Shown here piece after piece: positions 25,686 to 33,716 of a stretch of 64,000 nucleotides of DNA. The first letter of the stretch is position 1. The number at the start of each line of letters is the position of its first letter. Position numbers and translations under genes: made by a program. The stretch spans positions 2,108,001 to 2,172,000 of the forward strand of contig NC_021741.1 of NCBI RefSeq assembly GCF_000422085.1, read 5' to 3'. Below the pieces are notes generated by a model. It saw only the letters and a program-made list of their open reading frames with translations, made no database searches and was not told the origin of the DNA. This DNA comes from Serratia liquefaciens ATCC 27592. Lineage in GTDB: Bacteria; Pseudomonadota; Gammaproteobacteria; Enterobacterales; Enterobacteriaceae.

Positions 25686-27026
25686 TCAGGGCTGCTGCGC
25701 CGGACGGCGGGCGATAAAATACAGGGTAATCAACGCCAGTAAGCTGGCGAACATCACGTACCAGGCTGGCGCAAAACGGGTGCCGGTATTCTGGGTCAAC
25801 CAGGTCAGGATCGCCGGCGCAAAGCCGCCGAACACCGTCACCGCTAGGTTATAGGACACCGACATTCCGCTGGCCCGTATCTGGGTGGGAAACAGATCGG
25901 ACAGTGCCGCAGGGGCCACGCCGACGAACAGCGACACCAGCATGCAAAACAGTGTCTGTACCAGGATCAGCATTGCGGTGGTGTGGTAAGCGTCAAGCAG
26001 CAATAACAAGGGGTAGCTGGCAACCAGCAACAAGGCGGCACCGGCCTGCAGGATTTTCAGGGTACCGATGCGATCGGACCAGGTACCTGCCGCTACGCAG
26101 CAAACCACCATAAAGCAGTTACCGATTAGTGCCGCCAAAAACGCCTGATGGCTCTCGAAATGCAGCACACGCTGAACGTAAATCGGCATATAGATAATCA
26201 GCGCGTAAACGCTCACTGCCCACAGAATAGACAACCCGGTGCCCAGCAGCACGGCCTGAGGATGGGTACGGAACAGCTGTCTCAGTGGCTTTTCCGGAGC
26301 GCATTGTTCCCGCTGACGCCGGGCCTGCTCTTCGGCAAACAGCGGCGTTTCTTCCAGGGTTTTACGCATCCACAGGCCAATCGGTGCGATCGACAAGCCG
26401 ATGATGAACGGAATACGCCATCCCCAGTCACCTACCTGTTCGTGACTGAGCGTCAGGGTGACCGCGGTGGCGACCAATGCGCCCAGGATATTGGAGATCC
26501 CCATGCTGGCCTGCAGCCAGGAGGCGTATTGGCCTTTCTGGTGCGCGGGGGCGTGCTCGATTAAAAATGCGGCCGCGCCGCCCACCTCTCCCCCGGCGGA
26601 AAATCCTTGCAGCACCCGGCCACACAGGATCAATAAAGGTGCGCCTATGCCAATAGCGCTGTACGGCGGTGCAAAGGCAATGATTGCCGTGCCTACGGCC
26701 ATGGTCATGATAGTCAGCGTCAGGGCGGCCTTGCGGCCAACCCTATCACCATAAGCGCCGATCACCAGGGCGCCGAGTGGGCGAATGACGAAACCGAGAC
26801 CGAAGGCCAGAAAGGCCTCAAACAGTTGGGTGCCGGGATCGTTGGGGTGGAAGAAGTTCTGCGCGATGTACACCGCGAAGAAGGCGTACACCGAGAAGTC
26901 ATACCATTCCAGTGCGTTGCCGATGGAAGCGGCGGCAATCGCTTTACGCCCACGGCTTTTGCGCGGCGTAACGGCGGCGTCGGCAGCCAGCAGGGAGGAG
27001 ATGGGCGGAACCGTGCTTTTATTCAT
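25686..27026 (-). CDS. MFS transporter of the ergothioneine-type cluster
   Basis: 446 residues, MHS family: GNALEWYDFSVYAFFA in helix 1, GAYGDRVGRKAAL after helix 2, LQGFSAGGEVGGAAAF. Twelve membrane segments. Its start overlaps the stop of the urocanase-like gene (ATGA), so it is translated with the catabolic enzymes. It probably imports the cluster substrate, either the betaine itself or the thiourocanate made by the exported lyase. The lyase gene follows after 51 bases. The substrate is inferred from context only. Confidence 0.85.
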   Translation of the reverse strand: MNKSTVPPISSLLAADAAVTPRKSRGRKAIAAASIGNALEWYDFSVYAFFAVYIAQNFFHPNDPGTQLFEAFLAFGLGFVIRPLGALVIGAYGDRVGRKAALTLTIMTMAVGTAIIAFAPPYSAIGIGAPLLILCGRVLQGFSAGGEVGGAAAFLIEHAPAHQKGQYASWLQASMGISNILGALVATAVTLTLSHEQVGDWGWRIPFIIGLSIAPIGLWMRKTLEETPLFAEEQARRQREQCAPEKPLRQLFRTHPQAVLLGTGLSILWAVSVYALIIYMPIYVQRVLHFESHQAFLAALIGNCFMVVCCVAAGTWSDRIGTLKILQAGAALLLVASYPLLLLLDAYHTTAMLILVQTLFCMLVSLFVGVAPAALSDLFPTQIRASGMSVSYNLAVTVFGGFAPAILTWLTQNTGTRFAPAWYVMFASLLALITLYFIARRPAQQP

Positions 27027-28681
27027 CGTTGTTCTCCGCGAGGCAGTGAGATATAGGGCAGGGATTTTTCGGCAATCTCGTCGAGCGACTCCTGATAACC
27101 GGCGTCGGCGTATCGCATCACGCCGGTACTGGTGTCGTTGGTCATCGACAATTGCAGGCGTTGCTCCGCAGCGGCGCTGCCATCGGCGATGGTGGTGACG
27201 CCTGAGCTGGTCATATAACCGCTGTAACCGCCACCGCCGGAGTGGATTGCCACCAAATCCGCCATGGAGGCGCAGTTGACCAACGCATTGAGCAGCGGCC
27301 AGTCGGCGATGGCATCGGAGCCGTCCTTCATCTTTTCGGTCATGATATTCGGGTGAGCCATCGCCCCGGCGTCGAGATGATCGCGGGTGAAGGCGATAGG
27401 ACCGGAAAGACGGCCGTCCGCTACCATGCGGTTCACTTCCAGCGCCAGCTCGGTGCGTTCCCCGTGACCGAGCCAGGCGATGCGCGCCGGCAGGCCTTCA
27501 AACGGCACATGTTGGCGCGCCAGGGTGATCCAGTTGCTGACGATGCGGTTATCGGCAAAGCGCTGCAGCAGGTAGTCGTCGATTACCCGAATATCGTTGC
27601 TGTCGTTGGACAGCGCAATCCAGCGGAATGGACCGATGGCGCGACAAAACAGCGGCCGCAGGAAGGCCTCGGTGAATATGGGGATCTCGAATGCGCGTGC
27701 AACGCCGCCCTGGTGGGCGTGGGTGCGGATAAGATTCCCGTTATCGAACACCACTGCGCCGCGATCCATAAAGCCGATCATGGCTTCTACGTGTTGCACA
27801 ATAGAGCGGCGGCTGGCGTCCATCAGCGCATTGATATCCGCTTCGCGTTGCGCTGCCACCTGCTCAAGGCTGTAACCGGCGGGGACATAACCGTACACCA
27901 GGTCGTGCGCCGCCGTTTGGTCGGTAACGATGTCCGGAACTACGCCGCGGGACAAAATCGCCGGGTAGACTTCGGCGGCATTGCCCAGCAGCGCAACTGA
28001 CAAGGCCTCTTTGCGTTGCTGAGCAGCGGCGATCATCGCCAGTGCCTGATCGAGATCTTTCGCCTGGTGCTGTAAAAAGCCGTTTTTGAGCCGTTTGTCG
28101 ATACTGGCCTGATTGACCTCGACGGTCAGAATCGCAGCGTTGGCCAGGGTGCCCGCCAGCGGTTGCGCACCGCCCATGCCGCCCAGTCCGGCGGTGAGGA
28201 TAAAGCGGCCGCGTAGATCGTTAGCGAAATGCCGTTCGGCGATACGCGAGAAGATTTCATAAGTCCCCTGGATCACCCCCTGCGAACCGATATATTGCCA
28301 GTCGCCGGCGGTCAGTCCGCCCCAGCAGATCAGGTTTTCTTTTTCCCAGCGGTAGAAGTTCTCCGCCTTCGCCCATTGGCCGACCATATTGCAGTTGGCC
28401 ATGATCACCAGGGGGGCATTAGCGTGGGTCTGCAGCACGCCGATTGGCTTGCCGGATTGCACCAGCAGGGTTTGGTCTTCACGCATGGTTTTTAACGCAT
28501 GAACAATGGCATCGTGTGACGGCCAGTCGCGCGCCGCACGTCCCAATGCCGCATATACCACCAGTTCGTCGGGATTTTCGCCAACGGCCAGCACATTTTC
28601 CAATAGACGCAACAGCGCTTCTTGCCGCCAGCCCAGGCAGCGCAGCTCGGTGCCCGAGGTCACTTTAAAGGCTCTTTTCAT
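27023..28681 (-). CDS. urocanase paralogue, thiourocanate hydratase candidate
   Basis: 552 residues, close to HutU length (about 556). NAD-site motifs of urocanase are kept (YIGSQGVIQGTYE, LTAGLGGMGGAQPL, VTDQTAAHD, RPLFCRAIGPFRW). Two active-site areas differ from HutU: the essential Cys of RICWVGLG is Ala402 here (RIAWLGHG), and HHGGGVGMGFSQHSG has become HSGGGGYSGYMTSSG. So it is unlikely to be a normal urocanate hydratase. With the lyase and DUF917 neighbours, hydration of thiourocanate (or its S-methyl form) is the best reading. It overlaps both neighbours by four bases. Confidence 0.78.
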   Translation of the reverse strand: MKRAFKVTSGTELRCLGWRQEALLRLLENVLAVGENPDELVVYAALGRAARDWPSHDAIVHALKTMREDQTLLVQSGKPIGVLQTHANAPLVIMANCNMVGQWAKAENFYRWEKENLICWGGLTAGDWQYIGSQGVIQGTYEIFSRIAERHFANDLRGRFILTAGLGGMGGAQPLAGTLANAAILTVEVNQASIDKRLKNGFLQHQAKDLDQALAMIAAAQQRKEALSVALLGNAAEVYPAILSRGVVPDIVTDQTAAHDLVYGYVPAGYSLEQVAAQREADINALMDASRRSIVQHVEAMIGFMDRGAVVFDNGNLIRTHAHQGGVARAFEIPIFTEAFLRPLFCRAIGPFRWIALSNDSNDIRVIDDYLLQRFADNRIVSNWITLARQHVPFEGLPARIAWLGHGERTELALEVNRMVADGRLSGPIAFTRDHLDAGAMAHPNIMTEKMKDGSDAIADWPLLNALVNCASMADLVAIHSGGGGYSGYMTSSGVTTIADGSAAAEQRLQLSMTNDTSTGVMRYADAGYQESLDEIAEKSLPYISLPRGEQR

Positions 28682-29769
28682 GCGGCATCTCCCGTCGGCA
28701 GGTAGCTGCGTAAGTCAATCCCGAGGGTTTTCTCTACCGGCGGATAAACCGCCGGATCGGTGACCGACGAGGAAAGCGGGAACTGAGAATGATGCATATG
28801 GAAAATCACCACTTCCATGCCTGGTTTTAACTGCCCGGCGCTTACCGGGTTGCCGGCCTTGTCGAGGGTAGTGATCACGTCTGGATAACTGGCGAGACGC
28901 TCACCGTGGGCGTCTTCCACCGCCATATGTTCATTCATGATATGGATACGGCGCAGGTCCGTGCCCTGGCCGACAGTCACGATGCCGACGTCGAACGCCT
29001 CTTCGGTATAACGCAGGCTGTTGGCGGCAACCTTGCCGCTGCCGATAATATTGCCGCCGGTGTGGCGACAGATGGTCTCGACGATGCCGTTGCCGTTTGC
29101 CGCCAGAATGCTTTCGCCCAAGGCGATCGCCTGGCTGATGCCCCCCAGCGCAGCGTGTTGGCGCACGTAGCCGGCTGGTATCGGGTTGCGGCAGCTGGCG
29201 ATAAAGCCGCCGGACATGTCTGCCGCTTTGCGCAGCACCGGCGACACCTTGGCCGTGGCGCCTTTCACCACCAGTTCGATATAGGCGTTATTGGCCCGAT
29301 TGCCGCCGACGGCAGCCTGGATCATCGGTTCAGGGCTGGAGGCCAGGCCGATGGAGCCCATGTCGCCAGTCGGGTGGGCACGCAGATCGCCGACCGCATC
29401 GACGACCTTGCAACCGAGGATCGCGGCAGGCAACCAGCCGTTGAGGGTGCTGGACATGCCGTTCTGCCCAACCATCAATCCAGCGATAGGGGCGCCCAGT
29501 TCCTGCTGCACCAACTGCACGGCCTTAACGTAGTCGACGCCGAGCATTTGCCAGTCGGTCAGGCCGCCGGGGGCGCCAATCGCTGCCGCGGTAGCAATCC
29601 AGTCGTTATCGTTCAATTCCTCAAGGCTGACCAGTTCCGGTCGGCCAATAGTCACCGCCAGTCGCCCAAGCTCCAGGCCGTGGGCAACCCAACCGCCACC
29701 GCCGCAGGCAAATACCGAACCGCCTTTTACCGCGGCCTCCACATCGTTAAGTGTTAAAACACGCCCCAT
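28678..29769 (-). CDS. DUF917 / S-methyl-thiohydantoin desulfurase family protein, candidate thiohydantoin desulfhydrase
   Basis: 363 residues. The start LTLNDVEAAVKGGSVFACGGGGWVAHG and GAPIAGLMVGQNGMSSTLNG mark the DUF917 family, which I recall being renamed in Pfam after S-methyl-thiohydantoin desulfurase. In a five-step pathway the remaining unassigned step is replacement of the ring sulfur by oxygen, turning 3-(5-oxo-2-thioxoimidazolidin-4-yl)propionate into hydantoin-5-propionate and releasing sulfide. It is the first gene of a four-gene leftward operon and overlaps the hydratase gene by four bases. Whether it prefers the thio or S-methylthio form is open. Confidence 0.7.
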   Translation of the reverse strand: MGRVLTLNDVEAAVKGGSVFACGGGGWVAHGLELGRLAVTIGRPELVSLEELNDNDWIATAAAIGAPGGLTDWQMLGVDYVKAVQLVQQELGAPIAGLMVGQNGMSSTLNGWLPAAILGCKVVDAVGDLRAHPTGDMGSIGLASSPEPMIQAAVGGNRANNAYIELVVKGATAKVSPVLRKAADMSGGFIASCRNPIPAGYVRQHAALGGISQAIALGESILAANGNGIVETICRHTGGNIIGSGKVAANSLRYTEEAFDVGIVTVGQGTDLRRIHIMNEHMAVEDAHGERLASYPDVITTLDKAGNPVSAGQLKPGMEVVIFHMHHSQFPLSSSVTDPAVYPPVEKTLGIDLRSYLPTGDAA

Positions 29770-29970
29770 GGTCTGTGCTCCTGAAAGTATCGGTGAGATT
29801 GCGCTTGAGTGAATAATCTGTGAATAGTTGCGCTACCGGAATTCGATACTAGGGGGCGGTTAACCAAAATGTCGCATTACTTTTTATCACCTGCGTATAA
29901 CACAATGTTAACCCATGCTTCAGGCGCAATAATGAGCCGCCATCACCCAGGGGAGTGGTGATGAAATGCG

Positions 29971-30867
29971 TTAGCGCGACCAGTGGATCTGCACTGATTC
30001 GAGGGTGGCAATAAACGCCTGAGCCAGTCGTGAAAGGGGCTCGTACATGCCGTGTACGATGCTGATGGGGGTTTTGGCAGTGGGTTCGATGGGCCGAAAA
30101 ACCACCTTGGTCCACACCGGGCCATTGGCGGTAATTTCATCGATCAGCGCAATGCCAACCCCGGCTTGCACCAGTGCGCAGGCGACGTGGATCTGCTGCA
30201 CTTCGACGGTAGGGCGCAGAATGATATCGGCATCACTTAACAGTTTGCGCACCAGTTGGCCGATCGGGATCTCGGCGCCATAGCCAATAAAAGGCTGGTC
30301 GATCAGATCCTCGATACCTATCACATTTTTGGCGGTTAATGGGTGTGAGGCAGGTAACGCCACCACCAGCCGGTTTTCATACAGCTGGCGCGAATACACG
30401 TTGGGATGGCCTTCGTGCAGAAAAGCGACCCCCAGTTCAACCTGTTGCGTCAGCACCGCCTGCAACAGCACGTCCGGGATCATGGTGTGCAGTATCACCC
30501 GCGCTTCGGGCAATTGCGCGTGGAATTTTGCGATGGCGCTGGGGATCAGCCCTTGCCCCAGACTTGGGCTGCAGGCGATACGCAGGTGGCCCATACGGTT
30601 TTGGATCAGGTCCTCAGCCACTTCGTTAACCCGCTGAACGCCCTGATAGACCGAATTGACCTCGACAAACAGGTGACGAGCTTCCGGGGTCGGATACAGT
30701 CGCCCCTTGATGCGTTCAAACAGCGTCAGACCCAACCGCTGTTCGGTGTAGCCGATCAGGCGTGAGACCGCTGGTTGTGAAACGTGCAGCAGCTTGGCGG
30801 CACTGCTGATCGAACCGGTCAGCATGATGGCGCGGAACACTTCGATTTGCTTGAGATTTAAACGCAC
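29971..30867 (-). CDS. LysR-family regulator of the cluster
   Basis: 298 residues. N-terminal LysR helix-turn-helix at about 15-45 (TGSISSAAKLLHVSQPAVSRLI), then a two-lobed effector domain. It is divergent from the hydantoinase gene across 175 bases and lies upstream of, and parallel to, the DUF917 operon, from which it is separated by 201 bases. It is placed to control both halves of the cluster. The effector is probably a pathway intermediate, by analogy with other LysR-controlled catabolic sets. Confidence 0.88.
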   Translation of the reverse strand: MRLNLKQIEVFRAIMLTGSISSAAKLLHVSQPAVSRLIGYTEQRLGLTLFERIKGRLYPTPEARHLFVEVNSVYQGVQRVNEVAEDLIQNRMGHLRIACSPSLGQGLIPSAIAKFHAQLPEARVILHTMIPDVLLQAVLTQQVELGVAFLHEGHPNVYSRQLYENRLVVALPASHPLTAKNVIGIEDLIDQPFIGYGAEIPIGQLVRKLLSDADIILRPTVEVQQIHVACALVQAGVGIALIDEITANGPVWTKVVFRPIEPTAKTPISIVHGMYEPLSRLAQAFIATLESVQIHWSR

Positions 30868-30993
30868 AGCCCCTCCACAATGGTTAACATTTTGTTATGC
30901 ATGAGTGATAAACAAGCATAAGACAGAATAGGCAACCTCACCCTACACTGGCCTGACTATCGGCACAATCGACCGATTGATAACCTGAGGTAT

Positions 30994-31020
30994 ATGCATT
31001 TTTATGCATTATTCTATGCA
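30994..31020. promoter_or_regulatory. ATGCAT repeats, candidate LysR site
   Basis: ATGCAT - TTTT - ATGCAT at 30994-31009, then ATGCA at 31016-31020; a further ATGCAT lies near 30897 before the LysR gene. The repeats sit 23-50 bases before the hydantoinase start, where an activator or repressor site would be expected. Confidence 0.5.
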
Positions 31021-31042
31021 ATGGAATTAGGGGAGAGGCGCT

Positions 31043-32422
31043 ATGAATCTGAGTCAACGGCCAGAGCTGGTGGTCAAGGGCAATCTGGTGGATGCCGAGC
31101 GGGTGACTCCGGACGGCTGGCTGGCCATCGCAGGCGGTAAAATCATCGGCAGCGGCAGCGGTCAGGCACCGGAGGCCCCACAGGTGATCGACGCCGGCGG
31201 CAAGTGGATCCTGCCGGGGGTGATTGACGGTCAGGTGCATTCCGGCAGTCAGGCGAATCAGGAAGGATTGGGCTGGGCGTCGCGGGCGGCGGCGGCGGGG
31301 GGGATCACCGTGATGGTCGATATGCCTTATGACGATCCGCAGCCGGTGGCGTGCCGCGCTCTGCTGGAAGCAAAAATTGCCGAGGTGGAGCGTGACTGCC
31401 ATGTCGACGTGGCGCTGTTTGGCACCCTGAACGCAACCTATGGGTTCGATGCCGCTGCCGGACTGATCGAAGGTGGGGTATGTGCCTTTAAGTTTTCCAC
31501 CTTTGAAGCTACGCCGGGCCGGTTTCCTCGGGTGGACGAAGACGACCTGATGCATGCTTTTGAGCTTATTGCGCCGACCGGGCTGGCCTGTGCGGTACAC
31601 AACCAGATGCAGGAGCTGACGCGTAAAAATATCCAGCGAATGGTCGAGGCCGGCGACACTGGCTGGGATGCATTTATGCGTGCTCACACGCCGCTGATAG
31701 AAAATCTGGCAACGGCGCTAATTTATGAAATGGGGGCGGAAAGCGGGGCTCGCGCCCATGCGGTGCATGTTTCCACTTCACGCGGTTTCGAACTTTATCG
31801 GATGTATCGGCAGGCTGGCTACCCGGTCAGCATTGAAACCTGCGTACAGTATTTGATGCTCAACCATGAACAACATACGCGCCAGTTTGGTGCCAAGACC
31901 AAACACTACCCGCCGATCCGTCCTAAAGCGGAAACCGAACTGTTGTGGAGCCATATTGCGCAGGGCGACTGCACCTTCGTTTCTTCCGATCACGTCAGTT
32001 GGGGTCTGGAGCGTAAAGGGGACGACAACGTGTTCAAAAACGCCTCCGGTGGCCCCGGGCTGGAGACGCTGTTACCGGCGTTGTGGAGCGGCTGCGAGCA
32101 GCACGGCATTGCGCCGACCACCGTCGCGCAGCTGCTGTGTCGCAATCCCGCACGGCATTTTCTGCTCGACGATCGCAAAGGGGGGTTTGACACAGGTATG
32201 GACGCCGACTTTGTGGTATTGCGGCCCGAGCGCTACCGATTCGATCCCGCGAACAGTTTGTCGGCGGTGAAATGGAGCACCTTCGAAGGCATGGAGTTCA
32301 GCGTACGGGTGGAAGCCACCTATTGTCGCGGCCAAGCAGTCTTTGCCGAGGGCCGTATTCTTAATTCGCCGGGGTCGGGACAGTTTCTGCGCCCGCGCGT
32401 TGCCAACGGAGCAGGCCAATGA
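31043..32422 (+). CDS. cyclic amidohydrolase (hydantoinase type)
   Basis: 459 residues, starting after GGGGAGAGGCGCT. Dihydroorotase/hydantoinase fold with candidate metal ligands: His66 in GVIDGQVHSG, Lys150 (to be carboxylated) in CAFKFST, His186 in AVHNQM, His242 in HAVHVST and Asp316 in SSDHVSW. The first His of the usual HxH is Gln64, as in some dihydroorotase-like proteins. In the cluster it would open hydantoin-5-propionate to N-carbamoyl-glutamate. Allantoinase is the main alternative, but no other allantoin genes are near. It overlaps the next gene by four bases. Confidence 0.78.
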   Translation: MNLSQRPELVVKGNLVDAERVTPDGWLAIAGGKIIGSGSGQAPEAPQVIDAGGKWILPGVIDGQVHSGSQANQEGLGWASRAAAAGGITVMVDMPYDDPQPVACRALLEAKIAEVERDCHVDVALFGTLNATYGFDAAAGLIEGGVCAFKFSTFEATPGRFPRVDEDDLMHAFELIAPTGLACAVHNQMQELTRKNIQRMVEAGDTGWDAFMRAHTPLIENLATALIYEMGAESGARAHAVHVSTSRGFELYRMYRQAGYPVSIETCVQYLMLNHEQHTRQFGAKTKHYPPIRPKAETELLWSHIAQGDCTFVSSDHVSWGLERKGDDNVFKNASGGPGLETLLPALWSGCEQHGIAPTTVAQLLCRNPARHFLLDDRKGGFDTGMDADFVVLRPERYRFDPANSLSAVKWSTFEGMEFSVRVEATYCRGQAVFAEGRILNSPGSGQFLRPRVANGAGQ

Positions 32423-33669
32423 TCGAGTTAATCAACAGTGAACGTTTGTGGGCGCGGGTCAATCATCTGGCACAAATGACGTTGCCGGATGTGCCCTGGA
32501 CACGACGGGCATTTACGCCATTGTTCAGCGAGGCAAGAGCCTGGCTGGCGGAACAAATGAAGCGGGCTGGGCTAACGGTAACGCTGGACGAAGGCGGTAA
32601 TCTGATCGGTCGGCGCGCCGGGGTGCGCAACGATCTGCCGCCGATAGTGACCGGTTCGCATTGCGATACCGTGGTGGGCGGCGGCCGCTATGACGGGATT
32701 ATCGGCGTGCTGGCGGGGATTGAAATCGCCCATTGTCTGCATCAACAGGGGATAGTTTTGCAGCATCCGTTTGAGGTTATCGACTTTCTGTCCGAAGAAC
32801 CCAGCGATTACGGTATCTCCTGCGTGGGCAGCCGGGCGATGAGCGGTGAATTGGACGGCGGTATGCTGGCTTCCCGGAACGCGCAAGGCGAAACGCTGGC
32901 GGAGGCGATGGCGCGTATTGGCGCTCTGCCGGAAAAACTGAACCGGCCGCTGCGCCTGCCGGGCGGTACCGCCGCTTACGTTGAGCTGCACATTGAACAG
33001 GGGCCAGTGCTGGAGCGCCAGCACCTGCCGATTGGCGTGGTGACGCACATCGTCGGCATCCGCCGGGTGTTGGTGACGGTGCTTGGGCAGCCGGATCACT
33101 CCGGTACCACGCCGATGGATATTCGTCGCGATGCTTTGGTCGGAGCAGCGCATGTGATTGAGCAGGCGCACGCGATGGCGTTACAGCAAAGCGGCAATCC
33201 ACATTATGTGGTGGCGACCGTAGGGCGCATCGCCATGACGCCAAATGTCCCCAATGCGGTGCCAGGGCAGGTAGAACTGATGCTGGAGGTGCGCAGTGAC
33301 AGTCAGGCGCTGTTGGAGACTTTCCCGGAAGCGCTGTTGGAAAACTGTCGGCCACGTTTGCAGAGTCTGGATTTACAGACGCAATTGCAGCATGTCAGCC
33401 GTGCACGACCCACCGCCTGCGCGGAAACGGTGATGCAGGCGATCGAGGGGGCAGCTCATTCGCTGGGGTTGGCCGGCCGCCGGCTGCCGAGCGGTGCCGG
33501 ACATGATGCGGTTTATATGGCGTCGACCGGGCCGGTGGGGATGGTGTTTATTCCCTGTCTGAATGGGCGTAGCCATTGCCCCGAGGAGTCGATTACCGAA
33601 CAACAGTTGGCCGACGGGGCCAGGGTGCTGGCGCAGGCGTTGATCAATCTGGATAAGCAATTGGCATAA
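32419..33669 (+). CDS. N-carbamoyl-L-amino-acid hydrolase (M20 family)
   Basis: 416 residues, the usual size of L-carbamoylase and allantoate amidohydrolase. Metal-binding motifs: GSHCDTVVGGGRYDGIIGVLAG split by a conserved Asp, FLSEEPSDYG, VELHIEQGPVLE, and the dimerisation motif GQPDHSGTTPMDIRRDA; SGAGHDA near the end. It would hydrolyse N-carbamoyl-L-glutamate to glutamate, CO2 and ammonia as the last step of the cluster. It is translationally coupled to the hydantoinase gene. Allantoate amidohydrolase is the alternative reading. Confidence 0.82.
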   Translation: MIELINSERLWARVNHLAQMTLPDVPWTRRAFTPLFSEARAWLAEQMKRAGLTVTLDEGGNLIGRRAGVRNDLPPIVTGSHCDTVVGGGRYDGIIGVLAGIEIAHCLHQQGIVLQHPFEVIDFLSEEPSDYGISCVGSRAMSGELDGGMLASRNAQGETLAEAMARIGALPEKLNRPLRLPGGTAAYVELHIEQGPVLERQHLPIGVVTHIVGIRRVLVTVLGQPDHSGTTPMDIRRDALVGAAHVIEQAHAMALQQSGNPHYVVATVGRIAMTPNVPNAVPGQVELMLEVRSDSQALLETFPEALLENCRPRLQSLDLQTQLQHVSRARPTACAETVMQAIEGAAHSLGLAGRRLPSGAGHDAVYMASTGPVGMVFIPCLNGRSHCPEESITEQQLADGARVLAQALINLDKQLA

Positions 33670-33690
33670 AAAAGGGGCCAGAAGGCCCCT
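33664..33690 (-). terminator. terminator of pckA (minus strand)
   Basis: Read leftwards, AGGGGCC - TTCT - GGCCCCT is followed by TTTTTTATGCC, right after the pckA stop. The same hairpin lies after the carbamoylase on the plus strand. Confidence 0.85.
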
Positions 33691-33716
33691 GTAAGGATGA
33701 TAAAGCGCGCTGTGGC

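Noticed and set aside
27023..28681. Annotating this gene as ordinary urocanate hydratase HutU
   Set aside because: The essential Cys is Ala and the His-Gly loop is changed; overlapping genes point to a thio-substrate.
31043..33669. Allantoin degradation (allantoinase plus allantoate amidohydrolase)
   Set aside because: The families overlap, but no allantoin permease, ureidoglycolate or glyoxylate genes are near, and the adjacent lyase, hydratase and DUF917 genes fit a hydantoin route. It remains the main alternative for these two genes.
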